NCBI RefSeq assembly: GCF_030643785.1
Contig: NZ_CP094378.1
Coordinates: forward strand, 248,001-312,000
Direction of reading: 5' to 3'
DNA length: 64,000 bases
Source: Coxiella-like endosymbiont
GTDB lineage: Bacteria > Pseudomonadota > Gammaproteobacteria > Coxiellales > Coxiellaceae
Part shown: piece by piece, positions 19,691-30,943 of the stretch
Numbering within the stretch: position 1 is the first letter of the stretch
How the letters are laid out: every line of letters starts with the position of its first letter
Program-made: the position numbers and the translations under genes
The notes under the pieces: model-generated
Seen by the model: only the letters and a program-made list of their open reading frames with translations
Database searches by the model: none
Told to the model about the DNA's origin: nothing

Positions 19691-21030
19691 TTCCAGAATT
19701 TCTTTTACCATCAATTTATTATTGTTATTTGTTATAAAAATATCGGGAGGCAAAATTTTAACTGGTTTTAAAATATAGGTCAACAAAGAATTTTCCCCAG
19801 TGATGATATCAGCTTTAAAAATTATGCAGGAAAAAATTTTATTTGATTCTAATCCTATATAATTCTGATTTAAAGAAACCCAGCCTAAATAGAGAGTGTG
19901 GTTTTCGTAAAGAAAAAACCGTAAAAGATAAATGACTTAAAGTTCATTGAATTCCTTAAAATTTAGTAAAATAATAGGTAGTTACTTTAACGAAAGTAAG
20001 ATTATTAACGATAATAAACTCTATATCTGAAGGGCGAATACGAATTTCAGCTTGTAAAGTAGCGTTGACAGGCACAATATTCATCGCAAAACCTACAGAA
20101 GCTAGTATTTGACCTCGATGATTTTAACATTTACGATTATTCCAGTAATCTGTGATCAGATAACAGTATTATTAAAGCGGTATTTTACTCTTTGTATCTC
20201 GAATTAGGTCGTAAATAACTCTTTTTAAAATTTTTCTAAACGATTATCTGAGTCGTGTTTTTCAGTCTGAGTTAATTGAATCAAACGATTTTCTGCTTCT
20301 TTTAAGGATTTTTGGTTTACTGAAATTTCTTTAGTAAGCTGCGAAGCAGTCCCAGACACAGAATGCAAAGCCATTTTGGCACGAATGAGATCTGCTTTAG
20401 ATATATAACCGGATTCTATCAAATGCTTAAATATGTCAACTTATTGTTGATAAAGGGCAAGTTTTTTCTTAGCCGTTTTTAGCTCTGCACTAAATTTTAA
20501 AAGTTCTTTTTCTTGTTGCAAAATCTGTTGTACGATAACAGCCTCTTGCGGATTTAATGCTTAAGATTGCATTTGATAATTTTGATGTTGTCTTTTTTAT
20601 ATTTCATCAATTGAAATATAAGTTTCATTTTTATGTACTGAAGTTTTTGGTAATATTAACTGGTATTTCTTTCCTTCAATAAAAGATTTTTCACGATCTA
20701 TATCAGCTAATAAATTGAACTGTTTCACTTCTAATTGTTACAATTCTAATTTTGCTAGCCTTTCGTTGATTTTTTCAGAAGGTTGACCTTCATTTACCTG
20801 AGCGCCTTCGTCGAATAATAGTTTGAAAAAATACCACCTTTCAAGGTGTTCAACAACACTAATTCGATCCACAGAGGTGATTTTTCCTACTTTCAAAGAT
20901 AATTCTTAAAGTTATACAAATAATGTCCAAATAAGAAGAGCTACAAGAAATCTACAGATGATAGTAACGAGTGAAAAAGTTAATTATCGTAATTGAATGG
21001 ATTCAATCTAAGTTTTTTAGGTAAATATCA
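19690..21030 (-). pseudogene. HlyD-family membrane fusion protein of type I secretion, remnant
   Basis: The adaptor that bridges an inner-membrane ABC exporter to an outer-membrane channel. Read from 21030 down: a hydrophobic anchor (LVTIICRFLVALLIWTLFV), KITSVDRISVVEHLER (biotinyl/lipoyl-like half), coiled-coil stretches such as FNLLADIDREK, the clean 65-residue piece at 20225-20422 (IESGYISKADLIRAKMALHS onward), then a C-terminal ENSLLTYILKPV, matching the GxxSLxxYxLxPV end of LapC/HlyD adaptors. Many stops. It follows two decayed ABC exporters on the same strand. Confidence 0.8.
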
Positions 21031-21049
21031 CAGTTGCAGTTCCTTTATT

Positions 21050-22860
21050 TCACTTCCATCATTATTTTCGGAACAATTTCCGAAGATTTTCTACTCGGGA
21101 AAATTTTATCTTTTTCAAGAATAATAATCTAATCTGTCAGCTGCATATGGGAGGGGCTATCTGTTACTAGGGTAATTGTCTTCTTCCGATAATATTTTTT
21201 CAGGAGTATCATAAATATTTTATCATTTCGCTTATCAGGTGTGGCACTGGATTAGTCTAAAAGAAGAATAACTCAATTTTACAATAATGCTCGTGTTAGG
21301 GAAAGTCAATTTTGCACGCTGGAACTAATAATATTTTGGTATTTATCACGGATTATTGTTTTCAACCTGTAAGGTATGGCATTTATTTCTTTAGTGAAAT
21401 TTACTATTTCTAGTACACTGCGAATTTTACTATCTGTAGCTAAGGGGGATTTTCTAAACGTAGATTCTATTTTATTATGCCACAAAAGAATTTATTGTCT
21501 TCTGCAATGTAGAAGATTTGTTGCCGGAGTTCTAATAAATTAGGTTGGATTACATTCTTACTGTCGATTTAAATATTCCTGCTTAGGGCCCATAGAGACC
21601 AATATCAATTCTATCAAGCTTGATTTGCCGGATCTAGAAGGGCCTGTAACGGCGGGGTGATTGTTCGCTCAGGAAAGTTGAAAGAGAGATTAAAAATGGC
21701 TGTTTTTGCTTGAGATAAATAACGGAAAGTGATATTAGAGAAACGAATCTGGCCAAGAATATTCCTAATCAAAGGTTCTCAATGATAAAGTTGAGTTTCA
21801 TTAGGTATTTTAATGAGTACGGAAAACTGATTGATGCTAAACCGTTTTTTGTAATTCGAGTAATAGAGATAAATGTAGTAAGAAAACGATCTAAAATTTT
21901 CTAAGTTAATATCATTACTGTAATTAATACACCTATTATTAGGATGTCAGAGAAAAATTTTATTATACCAAAACTGATAACTAAGAATCCAGACGTGAAC
22001 ACAGTAAATTCCGATAGTGCAGTAATTATGTCACGAAAAAAATTTCTAATCGATAAGCTAAAAACACTATCTCTGATAATGTATTTTGATAACAAATTTC
22101 CCAAATGGAATTCGTGTTGGTATGTTTTAGAACATTTATTTTTCTACTGATTCGAGCAGGAAATTATTTTTTCTAAATTAATATAAGATCATCTTAATAT
22201 ATTGAGCAATCGATTTATAAAACAATAGAGTAAATAATAAAAACAGTATTACGATAATGATTAGAATTAAATCGAGTATTTCAGCTAGAAATCCCATGAT
22301 TATTGAGAATAAAATAGCAACAGGTATATCAAAAATAATATTTATCAATTTTCCTGTAATTATATTTCGTAAGGAATCATAATCTTTAACTTGCGCAATC
22401 TGAGAATCAATCAAATTTTTTTCAAAATAGGAAAGTGGTAAAAATAAAATTTTTTCTAATATTTCTCTTCCTATGGTTACATCTAATTGTTTGCTAATAT
22501 AGGTTAAAAGACTAACTCGAAGCCTTTTCAATATAATTCCAAAAAGAGCAATGAATGAGAATACCTCCATCAAAGCCCGATAGCATTTGGGTAGATAAAG
22601 CACGAACTATGCGATTATAGACAACCAGGATATAAAGTGAGATGGCTAAGGTCAAAATTCTGCTTGACGAGCTAATGATAAGTAATTTTGTTAATTTTAA
22701 TTTAAATCTTTTAATAAAATCAAATAGCCAAGAAGTAAGTTGTTATCGTTGTTCGATTTCATATTTTTACTTCGTAAGATGACGAAAATAAAAATAGTCT
22801 ATTTTTTGGTAAAAGGAGGATTATCTTCTATCCGTTTTTCTCTGAAAAAGTAACATAGTA
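21050..22860 (-). pseudogene. type I secretion ABC transporter remnant (copy 1)
   Basis: Transmembrane part: the clean stretch 22178-22603 includes YISKQLDVTIGREILEKILF and FLPLSYFEKNLIDSQIAQVK, the conserved intracellular loop of type I secretion exporters (the family pattern is LPxxFF.....G), then two membrane segments. ATPase part: VTGPSRSGKSSLIELI near 21650 is a recognisable Walker A (GPSRSGKSS). Signature and Walker B are not preserved. Many frameshifts. No C39 peptidase domain is visible, as in LapB/HlyB-type exporters of RTX adhesins. Confidence 0.75.
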
Positions 22861-23169
22861 GTTATCTTCATTTTTTAATAAAATATGGAGAATTTGATCT
22901 GAAGTGATAAATAGACAAGGAAGAAATTATTAATTTAAATTGGGTAAGGAAGTTTGAAATTCTTTGTATCTAAAACCAAACATTTCCATTATTTAAAGAA
23001 AATTATTAAGTTCAAGACGTGCAAAAAAATAAGGAAATGCTTAGACGATATTTCAAATATTTCCTTCGAAATGCAAAGCTTTTAGAAAAGTAATAAAGTA
23101 GAATAAAAGGGGATTAAATTCTTTGAAATAATTTTTATAGAGATTCTCGACTGATTTTATAATTTTTTA

Positions 23170-24900
23170 TTGGAATCTATTGTTTTAAATTGAGGTTGAC
23201 CATTAATTATTTCGTATTGTCGACAGGCTAATTTTAATACAGATGATCGATGAGAAATTATAATTATAGAGTAGGTTTTTTCCATTTCTTTAAGAATTTT
23301 TAGAAAAAGTTTATTAGTGAGATAGCCCAATTAGGCATTGGCTTCGTTAGATAAGATAATTTTGGGTTTTTCAATTAGTGCGCGGATTGTGGAAATGAAT
23401 TGGATAATGCCTTGAGATGAAACTTCGCTAAATCTGCCTCCCCTACGATAGCTTCGAAGCCTTCCGGGAGGGGTCAAATAAGCTCAAATAACCCGAAATG
23501 GTCAGATAATTTTCTAGCCTCTTCTATTTTTTCGCAGCGGAATAATGTAATACTTTCTAGAATCGTTCCATGAAATGGTTTCCCTTGATCTGGTAAGAAG
23601 GCAATTTTTTCTCTTAATTTTATTTTATTATAATTCTTTATATTTCTCCCGTCGATGAGAATTTTACTTTTGGTTGGTTTATAAAGTTCTTGAATGAGTT
23701 CAAGTAATGCCGTTTTGCCAATAAAATTCGATCCAGTGATGTCCATGATTTCACCTGGTGCCAGATGAAAATTAATATTTTTTAAAATTTATTTATCTTT
23801 TTCATATTGAAAGGGAATATCTTTAAAAAGATATCTCCTTTTATTTCTAACAGCTGAGAATCAGAGATTTCTTTCAATTTTTCTGATGGGAATGATTGCA
23901 AAGATTCTATTGATTTCTTCGCCACTAGAATTGATTGATATTGTTGCGATAAAACTAATATTCGTTAAACCGGTTGGATGGCTCGTTCGGTCAATAAAAC
24001 AGTGGCTGCTAGAGCACCTAGACTTAAATTGCCTTCCAAAAGTATTCCACCGCCAACTAAAATGACCAGTCTTGATGTGCCATATTGGATGGAGTGTGCG
24101 GTTGCTTGAATTCAAGTGGAAGCTTTATGAATTGATCGACTTTCTTTTAAATTTTATTAAGAAGTTGTTCGTATCGCCGTAATATCAGAGATTCTGACAC
24201 CATGGATTTTAATGTTTTAGCGCCTGAGAAAATGTTAGTTAAAAAACTCCAGAGCCCACTATCTTCGGTATTTTTAATTTCAAAATGAGTTTCTAAATCC
24301 TTTAAGTGCCCTGAAGTAAAAAATAAAAATGCAATCATTGCTATTGTAATGAAGGTTAAATAGCCGCTAATATAGCTAATCAGTCCAAAAAATAAAAGCA
24401 TAAAAGGTAAACGAATAAAGTTGTTAATACTTGATTGAGCTAATAATATTTAATATAAAGAATAATATAAAGAATCTCAAAAAATATCTTTTAAATAATG
24501 TCCGCTTGCCTTCTTTTTAAAATTTGTTGAGCTTACAATTCAAAAAGGCGATGGAAAATATCATGATTGGTGAAATATTCAAAACGTATACTAATCCAAT
24601 TAACAGAAATACTCTGCAATACAAAAAAGGAGCATGACAATGGCAGTGATTCGGCAGATGATCAAAAATGCGAGTGTGAAGGTCGAATGATGAGGAATAA
24701 TTCGATCATAGACTTGAATGAAAATTAAGGGAAATGCAAGCGAGAGAAAGTTAATGAAAAAACTAGGTAATAGTAATCTAAGCCATAATGTGACTGGGTG
24801 TGCCCCATTGGGTGAGAAGTTTCCATAATTCGCGAACAATACCAAAATAATCGTGCTACAAGTTTAGCGGTCTTTCACGAAATTCATTTTAAAATAATGA
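23170..24900 (-). pseudogene. type I secretion ABC transporter remnant (copy 2)
   Basis: A second exporter subunit upstream of copy 1. The first membrane segments read FINFLSLAFPLIFIQVYDRI and IPHHSTFTLAFL, the hallmark PLxxxxVYDRVIPxxxxxTL of LapB/HlyB-class proteins. The ATPase has DITGSNFIGKTALLELIQ (Walker A with one glycine and the serine changed), LREKIAFLPDQGKPFHGTI (Q-loop region) and KPKIILSNEAN (Walker B, where LDExx is usual). Stops and frameshifts near 24450, 24120 and 23460 break it. A 12-bp duplication at 24451-24474 lies inside. Confidence 0.75.
24451..24474. repeat. 12-bp perfect tandem duplication
   Basis: taatataaagaa at 24451-24462 and 24463-24474 in the exporter remnant. 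Confidence 0.95.
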
Positions 24901-24929
24901 ATTCCTTTCCATGCTACGCCTTTTTTACT

Positions 24930-25440
24930 GTCTTCTTACAAAGAGTAAATTATTCCCTTTGAAGACAAAGAGTTGAAAGAATATCCTGAGGACGAGCTTA
25001 ATCGACGGGGTTTCTGTTACAACGCTGCCTTCACACCAAAATGATAGCCCTATGCTAGTCCCCTGGCTGCTATCCTTTCCGGGGGGTATAGTAGTCGGCT
25101 GATTATTCTTCACTAGAAGAAGAATTTTTTCTAAATTAACCAATTCCAATACACCAAATAAACATATCTTTGTATTTAATATGGACCGCAATAAGCGAGC
25201 GAGTTTTGTTGTTTGTATGAAACGCGGATCATTTTGACAGTCTTGAATAAAGAGAGGTTTTCTTGTCTTTGCCACGAGTACCCCAGCAATGCCTTCCCTC
25301 TTTTTAGCCGTATTTCTCAAATGAGGTTTTTATTCCAGTCCTATTGGATAAAAAAAGAAGAGTTCATTAGCCATGGGATCATAACAAAACAAGCTCCAAT
25401 TGGTAGGGTAAAAAATTTTTTCACCTCTCGCATGATTTTT
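24930..25440 (-). pseudogene. GAF-domain protein remnant
   Basis: Minus-strand pieces MREVKKFFTLPIGACFVMIP, then GIAGVLVAKTRKPLFIQDCQ and NDPRF, then LLRSILNTKICLFGVLELVN. The G-I-A-G-x-V-A-x-x-x-x-P-L-x-I-x-D-x-x-x-D-P-R-F pattern followed by R-S-I-L and F-G-V-L-E-L-V-N is characteristic of GAF ligand-binding domains. What it was fused to is not visible; the downstream part is unrecognisable. It heads the minus-strand series of secretion ruins and could have been a regulatory input to them (inference). Confidence 0.65.
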
Positions 25441-25537
25441 TCGATTACTGTATAAATACTGTAAGGAGAGACTATTAATCGCTAATTTGTGAAAATAATT
25501 GTTTTAATTTGTGTTGTTGTGTAGAAACGATGCGAGA

Positions 25538-26839
25538 TTAATATCGATAGTGATCCAACTTAAACGGTCCTTTGCGATCAACTCCGATATAGGTGGCTTG
25601 TTTCTCCGTTAATTCCGTTAATTTGGCGCCCACTTGTTGTAAATGAAGACGTGCCACTTCTTCATCCAGGTATTTAGGTAATACGTATACGCCAAGGGGA
25701 TATTTTTCTGGATATTGCCATAATTCTATCTGCGCCAATACTTGATTGGTGAAGGAAGTCGACATAACAAAGCTGGGGTGGCCTGTCGCACAGCCAAGAT
25801 TAACTAAACGGCCTTTTGCCAGAACCGTCAGTCGTTTTCCATTAGGGAAAATAACTTGATCGACTTGGGGTTTAATGTTGACCCATTGGTATTTTTTTAA
25901 AGAATCGACGTCAATTTCTTTATCAAAATGGCCAATATTGCAAACAATGGTCTGATTTTTCATTTGAGTCATGTGTTCGTGGGTGATAATGTCAGTATTG
26001 CCTGTTGCAGTAACAAAAATATCAGCGATCGGAGCTATTTTTTCCATGGTTATAACTCGATAACCTTCCATGGAGGCCTGTAGAGCGCAAATAGGGTCAA
26101 TTTCGGTAATATATACCGTAGCGCCGTAGGCACGAAGGGACTGTGCACAACCTTTACCTACATCCCCATATCCGCAGACGACGACACGTTTTCCTGCAAT
26201 CATCACATCCGTTGCCCGCTTAATAGAATCGATGAGCGATTCGCGACATCCATAAAGGTTGTCAAATTTTGATTTCGTTACTGAATCGTTTACATTGATA
26301 GCGGAGAATCTTAAAGTTCCATCTTTTAGCATTCTATAAAGACGATGAGCTCCGATGGTCGTTTCTTCGGATACGCCGCGAATATCTTCCCCTAATTTCG
26401 GATTTCTTTCCAGAACATAAGCGGTTAAGTCTCCACCATCATCCAATAGCATATTAGGCTGCCAGCCGTTAGGACCTTCCAAAGTAGAAGCGATGCATTC
26501 CCAGTATTCTTCCTCAGTTTCTCCCTTCCAAGCAAAAACCGGAATACCTCTTTCTGCAATCGCGGCAGCTGCATGATCTTGGGTGGAAAAAATATTGCAG
26601 GAAGACCATCGAACTTCAGCACCAAGCTCAATTAAAGTTTCGATTAAAACAGCTGTTTGGATCGTCATATGGATACAGCCCGAAATGCGAGCGCCTTTCA
26701 ATGGCTGACTCTTTTTATATTTTTGGCGTAAGGCCATCAATCCAGGCATTTCCGTTTCAGCAATGTCGATTTCCTTTCGACCCCAATCTGCCAATTTACT
26801 GTCAGCAATTCGAAAATCTTGATTCATTGTCATTTCCAT
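25538..26839 (-). CDS. ahcY: adenosylhomocysteinase
   Basis: 433 residues, NAD-dependent, splitting S-adenosylhomocysteine to homocysteine and adenosine and so relieving product inhibition of SAM methyltransferases. Landmarks: [17 protein letters not shown] near residues 53-69, [11 protein letters not shown] at 85-95 with the substrate Asp-His, [13 protein letters not shown] with the catalytic Lys, the NAD loop GYGDVGKG at 223-230, and the C-terminal FKLDHYRY that completes the partner's cofactor site. It starts with three close ATGs; which one is used is not decided. It lies about 30 bp downstream of metK on the same strand, a SAM-cycle pair. No defect is seen. Confidence 0.97.
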   Translation of the reverse strand: MEMTMNQDFRIADSKLADWGRKEIDIAETEMPGLMALRQKYKKSQPLKGARISGCIHMTIQTAVLIETLIELGAEVRWSSCNIFSTQDHAAAAIAERGIPVFAWKGETEEEYWECIASTLEGPNGWQPNMLLDDGGDLTAYVLERNPKLGEDIRGVSEETTIGAHRLYRMLKDGTLRFSAINVNDSVTKSKFDNLYGCRESLIDSIKRATDVMIAGKRVVVCGYGDVGKGCAQSLRAYGATVYITEIDPICALQASMEGYRVITMEKIAPIADIFVTATGNTDIITHEHMTQMKNQTIVCNIGHFDKEIDVDSLKKYQWVNIKPQVDQVIFPNGKRLTVLAKGRLVNLGCATGHPSFVMSTSFTNQVLAQIELWQYPEKYPLGVYVLPKYLDEEVARLHLQQVGAKLTELTEKQATYIGVDRKGPFKLDHYRY

Positions 26840-26869
26840 TTTTAATACTCGATATTTCGCTATTTTATT

Positions 26870-28053
26870 TTAAGGATATGGGGTGGAGGTTGAAAGTAAA
26901 CCCGCAGTCTCGCGAAGTACTTCCGCTTTATCAGTTCGCTCCCACGTAAATTCTGGCTCTTCCCGACCAAAATGGCCATAGGTAGCAGTAGCTTTGTATA
27001 TAGGTCGGAGCAATCGAAGATCTTCGATAATTCGTCCCGGACGAAGATCAAAAAATTCCATAATTAGTTGTTGAATACGCGCCTCATCAATCTTGGCGGT
27101 TCCGAAGGTTTCAACGTTAATTGAAGTAGGCTCAGCAATACCTATGGCATAAGAAACTTGGATTTCACAGCGATCCGCCACTCCGGCAGCTACTACGTTC
27201 TTAGCAACGTAACGAGCGGCATAAGCAGCCGAACGGTCTACTTTAGAAGGATCTTTTCCTGAAAAACAGCCCCCCCGTGACGAGCCATTCCTCCATAGGT
27301 GTCAACAATGATTTTTCGTCCCGTTAATCCACAATCACCAAGCGGTCCACCAATAACGAAGCGTCCAGTGGGATTTACTAAAAATCGAGTTTCTTTTGTA
27401 ATCCAAGCCCGAGGAATAACAGGTTTAATGATTTCCTCAATGACAGCTTCTCGTAAATCTTTTTGAAGAATATGCGGACTGTGTTGCGTGGAAAGCACAA
27501 TGCAATCTACTGCTACAGGAAGGCCATTTTCGTAACGGAGCGTAACTTGCGATTTAGCATCCGGACGTAACCAGGAAAAAATACCTTCTTTACGCAACTC
27601 TGCTTGTCGACGAACGAGGCGATGAGCATAGGTAATTGGGGCAGGCATAAGTACTTCGGTTTCTCTCGAAGCATATCCAAACATTAAACCTTGATCACCA
27701 GCCCCTAATTCTTGGTCTTTGCGTCCATCAACACCCATTACGATATCGGGTGATTGTTTGCCAATGGCCGAAAGCACGGCGCAAGTCTCTCCATCGAAAC
27801 CAATATGAGGGTCATTGTAACCGATCTGTAAGACGGTATTACGAGCAATTTGTTCTATATCAGCCCAAGCACTGGTAGTGATTTCTCCTGCGACAAAAAC
27901 CATGCCGGATTTCACTACGGCTTCACAGGCTACGCGAGAACGGGGATCTTGACCAATGAGTGCATCTAAAACAGCGTCAGAAATTTGGTCGGCTATTTTG
28001 TCTGGATGACCTTCCGAGACAGATTCTGAAGTAAATAAGGTTGTGTGCGTCAT
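26870..28053 (-). pseudogene. metK: S-adenosylmethionine synthetase, single frameshift at a G7 run (may be functional)
   Basis: MetK makes SAM from methionine and ATP. The first frame from the ATG at 28053 is clean through [30 protein letters not shown] and [17 protein letters not shown], then slips to [10 protein letters not shown] and stops near 27238. The plus-strand C7 run at 27270-27276 is the break: one more G on the coding strand restores [16 protein letters not shown] and joins the second frame ([20 protein letters not shown] to the end). The rebuilt protein is 394 residues, the family size, with no other defect. Loss would be surprising while ahcY is kept, so slippage or an undercalled G-run is as likely as true inactivation. 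Confidence 0.92.
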
Positions 28054-28073
28054 GCTAAAATCCCTAATTCAAA

Positions 28074-28099
28074 TGAAGTGGTCATGTGAAGTGGTCATG
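28074..28099. repeat. 13-bp perfect tandem duplication upstream of metK
   Basis: tgaagtggtcatg at 28074-28086 and 28087-28099, about 20 bp upstream of the metK start, so within its leader or promoter. It could change spacing of control elements. No SAM riboswitch fold is recognisable by eye in this short leader. Confidence 0.9.
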
Positions 28100-28376
28100 G
28101 TAATAAAATTTTAAGAAAATTGCACTGATTTTATTGGAGTGCGGGGAGAGTCTTAGCTTAACAGTGAGGCTGCCAATTTGAACATTCTTTCAGAGCCATG
28201 CTATATTCCGAAGAGCTCGAAGGGAGCAATGACCTATCCACACTTAAATTATATTGGCTACGGGAAAAACCGCCCAGCGCGCATTGGCCTAATCAGGTGC
28301 GAATGGCCATTAATTTTATTATCAATTGTGAAGAAAGAGCTGAATTAAATATCCTCAATAGTGATCCTCAGTCTGA

Positions 28377-28404
28377 AAAATTGACAACTTAAAATTGACA
28401 ACTT
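28377..28404. repeat. 14-bp perfect tandem duplication
   Basis: aaaattgacaactt at 28377-28390 and 28391-28404 in the deacetylase remnant. Confidence 0.95.
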
Positions 28405-28815
28405 GGAAATTTGAAAGGCGGATCGGCATCCTTTCAGCAAATCAATTTTCGAATACGGGTCTCGCTGTGGGATTTGGCGATTATTTCGTTTGTTCAATGA
28501 TTATAAAATTCCCGTTATTCTGTGGGCTTGTTGGAATGGCCTGTAAAACAATCCAGATGTTATAAAAGCTTTTTCTGCTGAAGGTCATGAGATTTGCGGG
28601 ACATGGTGGTTACCGCTGGATTGATTACAATCAAGTCGATAAATTGACCGAACAAACACACATTCATAATACGATTCAAATTATCGAAAATTTAACGGGA
28701 CAGAGAAAGTAAATGGTTGGTATACGTGGAGAGATGGAGAGCGCATACAACACGAGAGTTACTGTTGAAAAAGTACTTTTATATGATTCTGACAGAGTTA
28801 TAGTGACGATTTGCC

Positions 28816-28847
28816 TTTTTGGTTGCTAGTTTTTTTGGTTGCTAGTT
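28816..28847. repeat. 16-bp perfect tandem duplication
   Basis: tttttggttgctagtt at 28816-28831 and 28832-28847 in the deacetylase remnant. Confidence 0.95.
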
Positions 28848-29098
28848 AATAAAAAACTACATATGTTACTTAAAAAACACTTTTCATTATTTATATCAAG
28901 AACGAAAAAAAAACCAAAATTGATGACAGTTGCCTTACATGCTTGCATTTCAGGCTGACCCGAGTCGAGTACAAGCGATTAGGAAATTTTTATATTATTT
29001 GGCTTCGTTTAAAGATATTTGGGTTACTACCCGTCATGAAATTGCAAAATATTGGTGTGAGCAACATCCGTATGAAAAATAATTTTCAGATTTGTCCC

Positions 29099-29924
29099 AT
29101 GATGTCTTCTGAAGCTTACATTGCTACTGAGTGGGCTAATGGCTGAGGGCTGGAATCCCAGAAAATTCACGATGCGGAGATTTTTTATAGAGCTAATCCA
29201 GAAAGATTATTTATTGGAAAGTGTAATGACGAACCAGTAGCGGTGACTTCTAGTGTTATTTATGACGAAAATTTTGCTTTTTAAGTTGTTAATTGTTAAA
29301 AAGAAATTTCGTGATTGCGGTTGCGGTTTAGCCATGACTAAACAGAGATTAGATTATGTTGGTTCGCGCAATGCTGGATTGGACAGAGTGGTGGAAATGC
29401 AGGTAGCCTACACGCTAAGAACGGATTTAAATATCCGCATCGTAATCTGCGATTTCAATGGTATGGGTGAAAAAATTAAAAAATTTTAAGCCCGCAAAAA
29501 ACTATTTTTTTAACTCGCCTGCCTTTGCACAGGTATTTCATTATGATAGCTTGCATTTTCCGATAATGCGTCCCACATTTTTGTTAGCTTAGATTAATTA
29601 AGCGGATGGACTAGCTGTGTTATGTAAGCGATAATCTATTGAAGGGTTAGGGATGTTATTCAGCGTTGCCAGCAAGGATATAAAATAGGGTTTTTATTTG
29701 CAAATGAAGAAATAATTGCGGAATCTTTATTTAATTATTTAGCCAATTACGCCATTGGCCAGGATATTTATTTGGATATAACTGAATTAAATTTGGATGC
29801 CATGGCGTTGGTAAAGCGCCATAATATGAATTTCGTTTTTGAAACAGTTCGAATGTATTTACAAATGCCGACAAAGTTGCCGATGCAGCAGATCTGTGGA
29901 TTGACTACGCTTGAATTAGGTTAG
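29099..29924 (+). pseudogene. GNAT-family N-acetyltransferase remnant
   Basis: Starts MMSSEAYIATEWANG, then in another frame HDAEIFYRANPERLFIGKCN, EPVAVTSSVIYDENFAFF, a QxxGxG/A-type acetyl-CoA loop now read KKFRDCGCGLAMTKQRLDYV (intact relatives read R-G-x-G-x-G), and later ELNLDAMALVKRHNMNFVFE and YLQMPTKLP. This is a tandem GNAT layout like YitH-type proteins. It directly follows the deacetylase remnant by about 17 bp. Frame changes near 29145, 29480 and 29640. Confidence 0.7.
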
Positions 29925-30089
29925 CCCTCCTAAAGTTAACTCATTTTTATGAAGGCAAGAAAACGTTTTTGGGCATAAGTCGATGTCAGTCAGATAGACG
30001 GACATCATTACCGTTGCCGGTAGTAGGATGGGGCTTTTGACCAGCATGAATAACCCGCGTAGCAATATCGGATTTTTATTATTTTATTA

Positions 30090-30790
30090 ATAGAGATAAT
30101 TTTTGACTACAAAAATCCTTGTGCTTTCATCCAGGTATCATTAAAAAATTTAGTTAAATAATTACAGATGAAATCGGGTAAAAGAACCAGGCAACGATTG
30201 CCTTCTTTGAAACGTTGCGCCACTTGAAGGGCCGGCCCATATGGTAGAGCCTGAAGAACCCGACAACTAGCAATCCTTCTTCACGAATTAAGCGTCGGGC
30301 GATTAAGAAAGAATCTTTATCATTTATTCTAATATTATTCTAATATTCATTAATAAAAGAATGAGGAATTTCTTGGTTTAATCGTTTGGCCAGTGAAATA
30401 TGACTTTCAGAATTATCAAAAGCCGCTTCTGTGGGCCGTGCGCGATATATTTTAGCCCCTAAGACTTCTAAAGCGATTTGCTTTTCGTGGCTCATTTTTT
30501 CTGGTATCGTAATTATAACTTTATAACCTTTCACGATTCCGGCCAGTGCGATACCAATTCCGGTATTGTCGGACGTCGGTTCAATTAAGGTATTCGGTTT
30601 AATTTTTCCTTATTTTTCAGGTTGTTCAATCATTGCAATACCGATACGGTCTTTGACGGACCACCCACCGGGATTTAAGAATTCGCATTTACCATAAAGT
30701 TCATAAAGTTCGCAGGAGAAAGCTTTACCAATACGTTGAAGGTGAACGATAGGAGTTTTACCTGCTTGGAGTATGGCATAGATAATTATA
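30090..30790 (-). pseudogene. cystathionine beta-synthase-type PLP enzyme remnant
   Basis: Read from about 30790: AILQAGKTPIVHLQRIGKAF, ELYGKCEFLNPGGSVKDRIG (with the Schiff-base Lys in SVKDR), [19 protein letters not shown] (phosphate loop, normally SGNTG), then the clean 30340-30534 piece [20 protein letters not shown] followed by [20 protein letters not shown]. The EKMS and the F-D-x-x-E-S-H segment point to cystathionine beta-synthase rather than plain cysteine synthase. A frameshift splits it near 30610 and the 3' part is scrambled, with an 11-bp duplication (30326-30347). This removes homocysteine-to-cysteine transsulfuration at this locus. Confidence 0.75.
30326..30347. repeat. 11-bp perfect tandem duplication
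   Basis: attctaatatt at 30326-30336 and 30337-30347; a further 9-bp pair (cataaagtt) lies at 30693-30710. Confidence 0.9.
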
Positions 30791-30943
30791 GAAACGGAGT
30801 ATAACTTAATTGGGAGTTACTAGTGAGTAAGCTAAGTAAATTTACTCCATTATATTTCGATCATAGTAATCCAGATTATTCTGTGGGGGCACTCACGAGA
30901 TTTTAATGGGATGATATAGTATTAAAATAAAAAGGAATCGCTT

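Larger units (their letters stand above)
28198..29082 (+). pseudogene. polysaccharide deacetylase (PuuE-like) remnant
   Basis: Order of landmarks: PPSAHWPNQVRMAINFIINC with E-E-R-A-E-L (the family's RIALxFVxNxEEGAE), GVGFGDYF-like arginine/Tyr region, EGHEICGTWW (matching GHEIAxHG), NGWYTWRDG (matching GWYTGR), SYSDDLPFW and MTVALHACI, then IWVTTRHEIAKYWC in mixed frames, ending CEQHPYEK and TAA at 29080-29082. This fits the NodB-fold hydrolases annotated as allantoinase/PuuE or peptidoglycan deacetylases. Frameshifts and stops near 28390, 28630 and 28850; several duplications (28377-28404, 28816-28847). Confidence 0.75.

Noticed and set aside
28054-28197. SAM riboswitch ahead of metK
   Set aside because: The leader is short and shows no recognisable paired helices; only a 13-bp duplication is evident.
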